Of a stretch of DNA of 64,000 bases, positions 11,776 to 20,324 are shown in pieces. Origin of the DNA: Pleurodeles waltl (lineage: Eukaryota; Chordata; Amphibia; Caudata; Salamandridae). A program made the position numbers and the translations under genes. A model generated the notes under the pieces. The model saw only the letters and a program-made list of their open reading frames with translations. It had not been told where the DNA came from and did no database searches. Location: the NCBI RefSeq assembly GCF_031143425.1, contig NC_090450.1:218995442-219059441 (forward strand), given 5' to 3'. The stretch's first letter is position 1. Every line of letters begins with the position of its first letter.

Positions 11776-11970
11776 TGTGGTGTGTAGATCGAATGTAGAT
11801 TTACATTCGATCTACATCATAAGGGAATATTGGAAGGAAATGTTTGGTAGGCGGAGGTTGGAAGCGGTCGCCGGTCCTGGGAAGAAAATTGCCAACATTG
11901 GCTCCTGTAACGAACGGTTTCTTTTCCTGAATAAAGAAGTGCTCTTACCAGATTGTCGTCCATCATTACA
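11776..11970 (+). repeat. gypsy 3' LTR
   Basis: Partner of 3851-4045, same length, ends ATTACA. Its 5' part forms a perfect hairpin: GTAGATCGAATGTA, GATT, then the complementary arm, at about 11785-11816. Confidence 0.88.
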
Positions 11971-12304
11971 ATAGGCCTTAAATACAGCTGCATGCGACTG
12001 GGGCGGTATTACTGCGAGGCAAAATCACATGCGATTTTACGTCTCTACACAGTAAATTAACAACAGTGCTGTGTAAAATATCACAGAATGGGGAATTACC
12101 ATTTGAGGCTGATATATCTGGCCATGAAACCATACCGAATCCTCTATTTTATGCTGTATTAATACATACATTTACCAGGTGGTATAGGTATGCAGGGCGC
12201 AGGGTTGGATGGGAAGTGAGGGCTGGGGTGGGGTAGTAGTGTGGGGCAAGGGAATGTTTTTAGCAAAGCTCTCCCCCTTTAGAAAAAATATCAAAAGAGG
12301 CTTG
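11971..12304. other. unassigned spacer between gypsy and retrovirus
   Basis: About 330 bp with no open frame of note. The ERV target site GTTG is at its right edge (12305-12308). Confidence 0.5.
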
Positions 12305-12308
12305 GTTG
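12305..12308. repeat. ERV target-site duplication, left
   Basis: GTTG, matching 26148-26151. Four bases is the usual length for gammaretroviral integrases. Confidence 0.85.
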
Positions 12309-13882
12309 TGATAGAGCGGAACGTGGTAACAATTTACCTGCGTTCGGATGCTCTTTAGGTCGATGAATCTTTTGACTAAGTGGGAACTCTCTGTACTCTT
12401 AATCGATCAATCACCTTATATCGATGATCAATAACGAACATAAGCAACACCTTGAACAACATAACACTTAACAATTAGTCCAGAATACATTTCGGCGAAC
12501 CCTGACCTTTCAGCCAGGAATAACCACACCAGTTTATTGCAAAGTTAGTGAATGTATTTCCCTAGATTAACAAAGCTAGCACGATATAGATGTGTCTCAA
12601 CACCAAATGATGAACATAAATGAACATTAATAGCTGTCCATATCGTCGAAACAAGTGTAATCTATGTAGCATTTGAATCACAAGGCATTCGATAGTGGCA
12701 ATGCAAAGCACTAATACGATAATCTGTAATGGGCTAATTGCGTACATTTAGTCAGCATAACAAGATCTCCAATTGCATCGTGCGACATATGGAATCCTCA
12801 TCTAACCTCAAATTAGCATCAGCATGTGGGACTTCATGCAAAAACAATTTGGCAACATCAATTTAGAAAACTCCTAGCTAGGGTCCTTATCGAAATCAGC
12901 AGTTGGTTACCTAAAAGAAACACAATGTAATTTTACAATTTCCTTTCATAATTACCATTTCTAATCAGCAATCAATGAAGTCTTCGTCTCACAGGTATCG
13001 TTTCTCGATCAGCATGGGTCGGGACAAAGGGGCAGGGGTGAACAGGGCAATTGCCTCACGGCGGCAAGATAAGATTACTACTTCATGCAAAGGGGCAAAT
13101 CAAAGTTAAAGTCTCTAGGGCAAGAATCATTAAAGTCTCTTTCTCTCGACTAGAGAAAGCATCAAAGTCTCTCAAAATGGTGTCGCAGCAAAATGGGTCA
13201 TAGTAGCTACGAAGTCAAAATGGCGGGATGTCCGAAGATAGAGAGAGAGCTTCTCTCTCGTGCACCTGATTTTTATAGACAACAGTTCAAGTCCTGTAGG
13301 GTCTCCATTGGTGGGTTCATAGGTTAGCTTCAAATTGACCAATCAAAAACGTCAGTTCTCAAGCTTTTACTTGAGCATACATTATCCTTGGAGATGAGTA
13401 CGCAAGTTGCAACATTGTTTCTCCATTAGCTTACTCTCAGAGCCTCCATTGTCCGCACCTGCAAGCCGACCTTGAATTTAAGAGAAAATATGCCATGCTG
13501 GCACCAACTTTAAGATAAGCATGTGAGCAGTCTCTGTGGAAAAGTACAGCTTCAAGCAGAAATACACGTTTAATAGCACAGTGGAAAAATACGAACATTT
13601 AAACCGTGAGACCAGGCAACTAGGCCAAAGCCTCCGCTAAAGTAATGCTAAGCTAAGGCATTTCAAATAAGCAAATCGTAGCACACGTTTATGATTATGT
13701 CGGATTAGTGCAATTCTAATACACCACGTTATATAAAGCACGCATATAAATGATGGCAAACTACTCTGAGGGCACATTTTGTCCCCGTACAATCTTTATT
13801 AATTCGGTTAATGTCACACACGATTATGTCAGCACTACGTTTATGCGTTAATAAATCAAAACCTTCATTTTCTGCTTCATCA
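12309..13882 (-). repeat. ERV 3' LTR
   Basis: 1574 bp, partner of 24574-26147. On the minus strand a TATAAAAA box lies at about 13269-13277 and an AATAAA at about 12534-12540 (GCAATAAAC). Two short open frames inside (for example 12562-12747) are repeated in the other LTR and are not taken as genes. Confidence 0.93.
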
Positions 13883-13893
13883 ATCCCTCCTCT
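13883..13893 (-). promoter_or_regulatory. ERV polypurine tract
   Basis: On the minus strand AGAGGAGGGAT directly precedes the 3' LTR start TGATGAAGC. This is the position and composition of a plus-strand primer. Confidence 0.8.
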
Positions 13894-13940
13894 GATGACT
13901 ACTTGTCATCACACAAATTTAGCCCACACATTTTAGCCCA

Positions 13941-14132
13941 TTAAAATTCTGTCAGCTCCCTTTTCCTTTTAGTTCCCCTAGTTTGCGCTTTGTATTCTTC
14001 TGCCATTCTTTTCATTATTTTCTCCTCCTTTCTTCTTTTAATTCTTTCCATAATCATTATTATTCCCCTTTTTATTCCCCAAATTCCAAATATACAAATT
14101 ATTACTATTAATATTCCTTCTATTATTTTCAA
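13941..14132 (-). pseudogene. env: ERV Env membrane anchor and tail, separated frame
   Basis: A 63-codon frame directly after the env stop, with a strongly hydrophobic stretch (IIEGILIVIICIFGIWGI) followed by a basic tail (MERIKRRKEEK). This is what the transmembrane anchor and cytoplasmic tail of Env should look like. It is not in the env frame: the frame differs by one step and a TGA lies a few codons before it (about 14138-14140). The listed start is not an ATG. I read it as the detached C-terminal part of env and not as a separate gene. Confidence 0.7.
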
Positions 14133-14158
14133 TAATATTCATTCCAAATTCCCCCAAT

Positions 14159-15583
14159 CTAATGTCCCACTGAAGCAAGTCCCTTTCCAACCTTTTCCCA
14201 CACTCCTGGTTCTTTCAGTTCTTTCAAATCTGCACTTTCTTTTGTTAGATTAGCAAGCATAGTTTTAATCTTCACACTATTATCAGGTATATAGGTGCAG
14301 CAGTGACGTGCACCAATCATTTTGCAAACGCCTCCATCCTTTGCTAAAAGAATGTCTAAAGCAAGCCTATTTTGAAGAGTCATAGCTCTTTCCGCTGCAA
14401 GTTCAGCATCCATCAGGATTATAGCACCTGAAAACTTTGTCAACATGTTATCCACTATAGTAGACAACTTTCTTATTTTGATGGAATTCAGCACAACCCC
14501 TAATGAAGGAATCATGGCTCCAAATATATCACCTACCACAGCAGCTGCGGTCTCTCTTTTCTGGATAAGATGGGATCCAGGTGTCTTTTCAATCATCGAT
14601 ATGTCATCCAGTTGATAAACCTTTGGAAACACTATACCCAGATAACATCTTCCCCACCATCCCTTTGGAAGACGATAATAGGCATTATGCCCACAAATGT
14701 AATACACCCCTGGAATGACAGCGTCAAGCCCGTCCATCATGAATGTCCATTTGGCCTTAAAAATAAACGTATGTTTGCATTCACTCGCTCCTACAAAAAT
14801 ATTGTCATAGTATGATTCACCTCGATATATACAAAATTTCCCTACATGCCAAGCATCTAAAGCAATTTTCCCTTGTGTCTTTATAGCAGCAAAATCATAA
14901 TTATCTACTGAAGTCCTCTTATGCAGTTCTTTTTCTAATTTCGCCTTCATTTGAGCCCTTCTATCATCTGTGCGATCTAAAAAGCTTATTTCTACAGCAG
15001 AGACGGAGCAAGTAAGGTTCTCCCTATGAGCATGAGCCGTTTCAAAAGGTTGCATTGGCTCGAAAAAGTCCCTCATAATTTTGTAATCCCAATATTTTGC
15101 AGTCTCGCTTAGCTGTGCTATTATAGGGACATAAGCAAAGGTAACATCATAATTTGAGAAAAAATACTGTATGTTAGATTGACCATAAAACCTAGACATT
15201 ACTATACTACATGTAATCCCATATGTAAGAGGCATGTGGTGATAAGTCACCCCTTCCATTACTGATGTCGGTATCTGGGTACACACATAACAATCTTTCG
15301 CATCCATAGTCTCAACATACTCTGTTAGTAAGCGATAGAAAACGTTATACGAAAGCTCCTTCTTATCGTGCAAGAGCCTCTCATCCAGTGCTAGTCTTTT
15401 CAATGGTGTTAGTTCAGTGACAGTAACAGGAACAATAGTAGAAGCAGTAATAATTTCCTTCTCACCCTTCCCATGCATTCCAAATACAATTGCCATTATT
15501 ATTAGTACACATGTTAGTACCAAGCCTATACACACGTATTTACAATATTTCTTTCTATTATTCTGCATAGCGTACCCAGGCAT
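14159..15583 (-). CDS. env: ERV envelope glycoprotein, C-terminally truncated
   Basis: A 474-residue retroviral envelope frame. It has a short basic N-terminus and a hydrophobic signal/anchor at about residues 17-36 (YVCIGLVLTCVLIIMAIVFG). A surface subunit with many Cys residues follows, then a basic cleavage-like site (LIQKR) before a hydrophobic fusion-peptide-like segment (VVGDIFGAMIPSLGVV). A helical region contains LQNRLALDILLAKDGGVC and ends in a CX7CC motif (CKMIGARHCC). That layout is gamma-type TM, although seven and not six residues separate the Cys. The frame stops at 14159-14161 before any membrane anchor; the anchor-like segment is in another frame downstream. The product, if made, would not be a standard membrane-bound Env. 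Confidence 0.85.
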   Translation of the reverse strand: MPGYAMQNNRKKYCKYVCIGLVLTCVLIIMAIVFGMHGKGEKEIITASTIVPVTVTELTPLKRLALDERLLHDKKELSYNVFYRLLTEYVETMDAKDCYVCTQIPTSVMEGVTYHHMPLTYGITCSIVMSRFYGQSNIQYFFSNYDVTFAYVPIIAQLSETAKYWDYKIMRDFFEPMQPFETAHAHRENLTCSVSAVEISFLDRTDDRRAQMKAKLEKELHKRTSVDNYDFAAIKTQGKIALDAWHVGKFCIYRGESYYDNIFVGASECKHTFIFKAKWTFMMDGLDAVIPGVYYICGHNAYYRLPKGWWGRCYLGIVFPKVYQLDDISMIEKTPGSHLIQKRETAAAVVGDIFGAMIPSLGVVLNSIKIRKLSTIVDNMLTKFSGAIILMDAELAAERAMTLQNRLALDILLAKDGGVCKMIGARHCCTYIPDNSVKIKTMLANLTKESADLKELKEPGVWEKVGKGLASVGH

Positions 15584-15797
15584 GATCTGTATAGAATCAG
15601 AGAGCTAGAAGCACTTATAAATGAAACTACTTAGCAATTCAGTTACAAAGCTGAACGAGCACAATGTTCACACCGTCTTCTTCAAAAGGCCAGTCACTTA
15701 TCGGTTAGCAGCATTCGTTTCAATTCGGTTTAACAATGTCTCAGCTGGTTGTTTGTCTCACGTTAGATTGCAGCAAGCAATACCATTTACTACCGTT
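15584..15797 (-). other. pol-env spacer
   Basis: About 210 bp between the pol stop and env start. No motif recognised. A splice acceptor for env mRNA would be expected here or inside pol, but I cannot fix it by eye. Confidence 0.4.
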
Positions 15798-18700
15798 TCA
15801 ATCAACAGAGTCTATGAAACTTTTCTTTTCCATTGGTATCTCTTCTTCTTCTTCGTTCTCGATGCTTAGAGATACAAACTCATCAGTCCAATCATCGTTT
15901 ACTGCATATGCCCATTCAGGACCGGAATACCTCCTGTTTGGTATCCTTTTCCTTTTCAATTTTGCTTCTCTTTTCGATTCTGCTTCGCTGGCACTCTCCT
16001 CCTTCGCCAAGTCTTTTTCCTCACTTGACGATTGTTCCACGACAGTCACTTCCTTTCTTTTCTCTTTCACTTTCGGCCTTCCTCCTTCGTTCAGACCTTC
16101 TTTACCCTTTTCTTTTATCGGTGAGATACTTAGTCTTCTTTTTGCACCGTGTCCATTTGATGGACCTGCGTTCTTTTCTGTAGAGGTTGGAGCTTTTTCG
16201 TTCTGCTCTTCTTTGTCCCCACCTTCAGGGAAGTTGGTCACGTTTTCTTTTTCTTCTTCTGTATCATCTATTTCTGGGAAAGCCCCCTTTTGCTCAGGCT
16301 CTCCTGCTTTCTCACTTTCTTCGAGCCCTTCGTCACCGTTACTTTCTTCAGGCTCTGTATCACTTTCAGCTGCTTCAGGCTCCTTGTCACCTTCAGCTGC
16401 TTCAGGCTTTTTGCTACCCTCAGCTGCTTCGGGCTCTTTGTCACCTGCAGCTTCGTCGTCGCTGTCTGAACTTTCTCCTTGGTCTTCCCCAAGTGAGTCG
16501 GACTCTTCGTTCTCCAATAATATCTCCTTTTCTTCTGCTGTTGCTTGTCCGCTTTCAGTTCGCTTTTGTTCTGTTTCAGCACTCGGCACCGTTTTATCAG
16601 GCACTGGTAGTTTCAGCGCCTCAACTTCCTCATCTGTGGGACACAACACCTTCTTTGTATGACTGGCGTGAATCCAGTTGGGAACCCCCGCGCACTTCAC
16701 AGCAGTAGTTGTTGTCAGGATCACTTGGAAAGGGCCTTTCCAACGGGGTTCCAGACACGACTTCCTCACGTGCTTCTTTATCACGACCCAGTCACCTGCT
16801 TTCAGTGCGTGTCCTGGACCTTGGATCGGTGGCAAGGTGGTCGCCTCCACCTGGTGAGAGAAAGAGCGAACCACGTCAGCCAGACCTTTGCAGTAGTCTA
16901 ACACCATATCATCTGTAATATTCAAAAGCATGTTTGCGGGAACTGCAGGAAGTCTCATAGCCCTGCCCATGAGAATTTCGTGCGGAGACAATCCAGTTTT
17001 TCTATCCGGAGTGTTTCTCATTGACATTAGCACTAAGGGCAATGCGTCAGGCCATTTCAAATTTGTTGATGCACATATTTTTGCCATTCTCGACTTCAGC
17101 GTACCATTCATCTGCTCCACCAATCCTGATGCTTCAGGGCGATAGCTACAGTGCAGCTTTTGCTCAATGTTCAGTGCTTCGCAAAGTAACCTCATCACCT
17201 CGTTATTGAAGTGACTTCCCCTATCTGATTCTAAAGAGATCGGGAATCCGAACCGTGGTATTAACTCCCTCAATAATAGCTTGGCAACTGTAAGGCTGTC
17301 ATTTCTACGTGTGGGGTATGCCTCAATCCAGTGACTAAAAATACACACAACCACCAACACATATCTTAAACCTCCATGCACAGGCATCTCAATGAAGTCC
17401 ATCTGCATACGGCTAAAAGGACCGCTTGCCCTACCAATGTGGCTCGCATTCACAACTGTCCCCTTTCCTGGGTTCATCTGCTGGCAAGTGACACATCGAT
17501 GGCAAACTGCCTCTGCAGCTTGACGAAATCTGGGGTTAAACCAATCAGTTTTGAACAATCTCATCATGGCATCTCTCCCTAGGTGAGCTTGCCCATGATA
17601 GAACCGCGCAAGCTGTGATAAGAGACTATTTGGCAAAACAAATTTTCCCTCATGTGAAACCCATAGCTCGTCTTGTCTCTTTATGCATTGTGATTTAATC
17701 CAGGAATCTCTTTCATCCTCCCTGACATTACTTTGTAGTGCTTTTAGTTCTTCTATTGTATCTACGACCTTCAAGGCAAATGCTTCAGCTGGTTCGAGTT
17801 CTGGTTCACTTATTGTATTCCAATCATCCCTTAACAATATACAGTTCAAGGCACAAAATCTTGCGACTTGATCTGCATAGGCGTTTCCCAGAGACACATA
17901 GTCCTGTCCTTTCGTGTGAGCACTGCACTTTACCACTGCAACTTCAGCTGGCACTTGAATGGCATGTAACAACTCCCTTATTCTCTCCCCATTTTTCACT
18001 GGGGATCCTGAAGAAGTCAGGAAACCTCTCTGTGACCACAGTTGTCCAAAGTCATGCACAATCCCAAACCCGTATTGGCTATCAGTGTAAATGGTGACTT
18101 TCATCAATGCAGACAATTGACATGCTCTAGTAAGGGCTACAAGTTCTGCTACTTGTGCAGAATAGACTCCTTGGAGCCATCCCGCTTCCAAGACCCCTGT
18201 TACAGTACATACAGCATATCCTGCTTTCAAAATTCCCACCCCATCTCTTAGACATGAACCATCAACAAAAAGAATTTGGTCATTTTCATCAAGTTTTGTA
18301 TCCTTGATGTCCGGTCGGGGTTTTGTGCAAAATTCAGTCACCTGAAGGCAGTCATGCTCGACGTCTTCAGCGTTCTCAATTTCAGCATTTTCTCCAGGAA
18401 GCAAGGTAGCTGGATTCAACGTAGTGCACCTTTTCAGCTGCACATTCGGTGAGCCAAGAATAGTCGTTTCATACCTTGTGAGTCTTGCTCCAGTCATGTG
18501 CTGCGTTCGGGATCGGGTCAAAAGTATCTCAACTGAGTGAGGGACCATGACTGTTACTGGGTGTCCCATCACTATTCCTTCACTCTGAGTGAGGCTGATA
18601 CCAACTGCTGCTACGGCGCGCAAACACCCTGGGAGTGCTGCTGCAACCGGATCCAGAGTAGCTGAAAAATACGCTACTGGTCTGTTTACGCCACCATGGG

Positions 18701-20312
18701 CTTGGGTCAAGACAGACAAAGAGCATGCATCACGTTCATGGCAAAACAATGTGAAAGGCTTCGTGTAATCAGGCATACCTAAAGCTGGAGCCCTGCACAT
18801 GCACTCCTTTAATTCAACAAAAGCATCCATCTCATCCCCTTTCAGTTCGATCTGATCCAAGGCATCCTTCTGGGTCAATTTCAGCAAAGGTTTCGCTAGA
18901 GACGAGAAGTTGGGAATCCACTGGCGACAGTATCCCACCATTCCCAAAAACTTCCTCACCTCCTTCCTTGTCTTTGGTGGACTCATTTGAAGTACACTGG
19001 TAATTCTTTCCTTCATTATTTTCCGTGACCCTTTTTCTATTTGGTGACCCAAGTATTTCACTTTCTTCTGACAGAACTGCAGTTTGGAAGGAGACACCTT
19101 GTGTCCATTCCCTCCCAAATGGTTCAACAGAGCAATGGTATCGGCTGTGCAGCCACTTTCTGTCTTTGATGCAACCAGTAAGTCATCAATGTACTGTACT
19201 AGGGTTGATTCGAATGGTAACTCTAACTCTTCCAAGTCTTTCTTTAGAACCTGATTGAATATCGACGGTGACTCAGAGAACCCTTGAGGAATTCGACACC
19301 AACTGTATACTCTGTCTAGGAATTTGAAACAAAAGAGGAATTGGCTGTCCTCATGAAGAGGCACAGAAAAGAATGCTTGTGACAAATCGATGACTGAGAA
19401 CCACTCAGCTTCGCAAGGGATCTGAAACATTATCACAGCCGGATTCGGTACGACAGGGCAGCACTTGATTATGATGTCATTTATTTTCCTCAAATCCTGT
19501 AGAAGTGGGACTTTCCCACTTGGCTTTATTAGTCCCATTATCGGTGAATTACATGGGCTGCTTAATACTTCTTTCAGTACTCCCTGCTTCACGAATTCGT
19601 CAATAAGTTGGGCAACTTTCATGAGGGTATCTTGTGGCATGTGGTATTGTGGGGTCTGGGGAAAGATCGCATTGGGCTTTACCATCACTTTTACTGGTTC
19701 TACTCCTTTCATCAATCCCACCTCTTTCCCTGTCATGTCCCACACTTCCTTTCCGACTGTCTCCCGTAATTCTGCTGGGATATCTTCTTCAGTTATCATC
19801 GGTAAAAGACAAATCAGAGGATACTCTTCGTCGACTGTTTCTATCTCATCCCCCTCTACACTGTCCTCGTCTTCCCCATCATTGCTCGTCTCTATTGTTA
19901 TTCCTTCGTTTGAACACATGATCGAGCAACCCAATTTACACAATAGGTCTCTTCCTAACAGTGCTATCGGGCTTGAGTCACACACCACAAACTGATGTAC
20001 CCCTTGATAGTTACCAATGTTGACTGGTACCGGATCTGTTATTGGGTTCGTCAGATGCCTGTTTGCTACTCCCACCACTTGAACTGTCCTCCCTGAGAGT
20101 GGCAAATTTGGTACTTCACTGCTCTTAACAGTTGAACGTGTGGCTCCCGTGTCAACCAAGAATGAAACACCATGACCCATTACTCTTCCTTCTACGTACG
20201 GACCCTTTTGATCAACTTCTAGGGATGCCGCAAGCACACAATCTCCTTCCTCTTCTGAGCTTTCACTCTCCCATACATTGTTTATTCCACTCTCACTGTG
20301 TAATGGGAACTG
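15798..20312 (-). CDS. pol: ERV Pol polyprotein with long acidic C-terminal extension
   Basis: Pol lies in the same frame as gag, directly after its TAA at 20313-20315. The frame is open from 20312; residue numbers here count from a GTG at 20237. Protease has DTGA at about 29-32. Reverse transcriptase has LLQDLRKINDI, SVIDLSQAFFSVPL, RIPQGFSESPSIF and the catalytic YIDD at about 349-352. RNase H has FVDGSCLRDG and YTDSQYGFG. Integrase has a zinc-binding HHCC region (CHRCVTCQQM), the DDE triad at about D947, D1005 and E1041 (DX35E), and a GPY/F end (EPRWKGPFQVIL). From about residue 1200 a further 280 residues follow that ordinary gamma-type Pol lacks: Glu/Asp/Ser-rich with PEAAEGDKE-type repeats and a basic KLKRKRIPNRR near the end. 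No stop interrupts it. Confidence 0.92.
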   Translation of the reverse strand, partial: QFPLHSESGINNVWESESSEEEGDCVLAASLEVDQKGPYVEGRVMGHGVSFLVDTGATRSTVKSSEVPNLPLSGRTVQVVGVANRHLTNPITDPVPVNIGNYQGVHQFVVCDSSPIALLGRDLLCKLGCSIMCSNEGITIETSNDGEDEDSVEGDEIETVDEEYPLICLLPMITEEDIPAELRETVGKEVWDMTGKEVGLMKGVEPVKVMVKPNAIFPQTPQYHMPQDTLMKVAQLIDEFVKQGVLKEVLSSPCNSPIMGLIKPSGKVPLLQDLRKINDIIIKCCPVVPNPAVIMFQIPCEAEWFSVIDLSQAFFSVPLHEDSQFLFCFKFLDRVYSWCRIPQGFSESPSIFNQVLKKDLEELELPFESTLVQYIDDLLVASKTESGCTADTIALLNHLGGNGHKVSPSKLQFCQKKVKYLGHQIEKGSRKIMKERITSVLQMSPPKTRKEVRKFLGMVGYCRQWIPNFSSLAKPLLKLTQKDALDQIELKGDEMDAFVELKECMCRAPALGMPDYTKPFTLFCHERDACSLSVLTQAHGGVNRPVAYFSATLDPVAAALPGCLRAVAAVGISLTQSEGIVMGHPVTVMVPHSVEILLTRSRTQHMTGARLTRYETTILGSPNVQLKRCTTLNPATLLPGENAEIENAEDVEHDCLQVTEFCTKPRPDIKDTKLDENDQILFVDGSCLRDGVGILKAGYAVCTVTGVLEAGWLQGVYSAQVAELVALTRACQLSALMKVTIYTDSQYGFGIVHDFGQLWSQRGFLTSSGSPVKNGERIRELLHAIQVPAEVAVVKCSAHTKGQDYVSLGNAYADQVARFCALNCILLRDDWNTISEPELEPAEAFALKVVDTIEELKALQSNVREDERDSWIKSQCIKRQDELWVSHEGKFVLPNSLLSQLARFYHGQAHLGRDAMMRLFKTDWFNPRFRQAAEAVCHRCVTCQQMNPGKGTVVNASHIGRASGPFSRMQMDFIEMPVHGGLRYVLVVVCIFSHWIEAYPTRRNDSLTVAKLLLRELIPRFGFPISLESDRGSHFNNEVMRLLCEALNIEQKLHCSYRPEASGLVEQMNGTLKSRMAKICASTNLKWPDALPLVLMSMRNTPDRKTGLSPHEILMGRAMRLPAVPANMLLNITDDMVLDYCKGLADVVRSFSHQVEATTLPPIQGPGHALKAGDWVVIKKHVRKSCLEPRWKGPFQVILTTTTAVKCAGVPNWIHASHTKKVLCPTDEEVEALKLPVPDKTVPSAETEQKRTESGQATAEEKEILLENEESDSLGEDQGESSDSDDEAAGDKEPEAAEGSKKPEAAEGDKEPEAAESDTEPEESNGDEGLEESEKAGEPEQKGAFPEIDDTEEEKENVTNFPEGGDKEEQNEKAPTSTEKNAGPSNGHGAKRRLSISPIKEKGKEGLNEGGRPKVKEKRKEVTVVEQSSSEEKDLAKEESASEAESKREAKLKRKRIPNRRYSGPEWAYAVNDDWTDEFVSLSIENEEEEEIPMEKKSFIDSVD

Positions 20313-20324
20313 TTATACTGTGCC
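20313..20324 (-). promoter_or_regulatory. gag-pol stop codon with readthrough-like context
   Basis: On the minus strand gag ends GTA TAA, followed by CAG TTC CCA. Pol continues in the same frame, as in gamma- and epsilonretroviruses that read through a stop. The six bases after the stop (CAGTTC) match five of six positions of the CARYYA readthrough context. Pol needs suppression of this TAA to be made as Gag-Pol. Confidence 0.6.

Larger units (their letters stand above)
3851..11970 (+). mobile_element. Ty3/gypsy (Metaviridae) LTR retrotransposon, interrupted
   Basis: Two 195-bp direct LTRs (3851-4045 and 11776-11970) bound an internal region encoding, in order, Gag with zinc knuckles, protease, reverse transcriptase, RNase H and integrase. 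Pol has the Ty3/gypsy order, with integrase last. A candidate primer binding site follows the 5' LTR and a polypurine tract precedes the 3' LTR. An L2-type LINE sits inside the reverse transcriptase (6041-9309). Several stops and frame changes break both gag and pol. I see no matching target-site duplication: the left flank ends ACAAG and the right flank starts ATAGG. Confidence 0.9.

Noticed and set aside
12562..12747. 61-codon ORF conserved in both ERV LTRs
   Set aside because: Conservation is due to recent LTR duplication; no motif and no start or expression signal.
15736..16662. 308-codon Ser/Phe-rich ORF on the plus strand
   Set aside because: It is the antisense shadow of the Glu-rich end of Pol on the minus strand.
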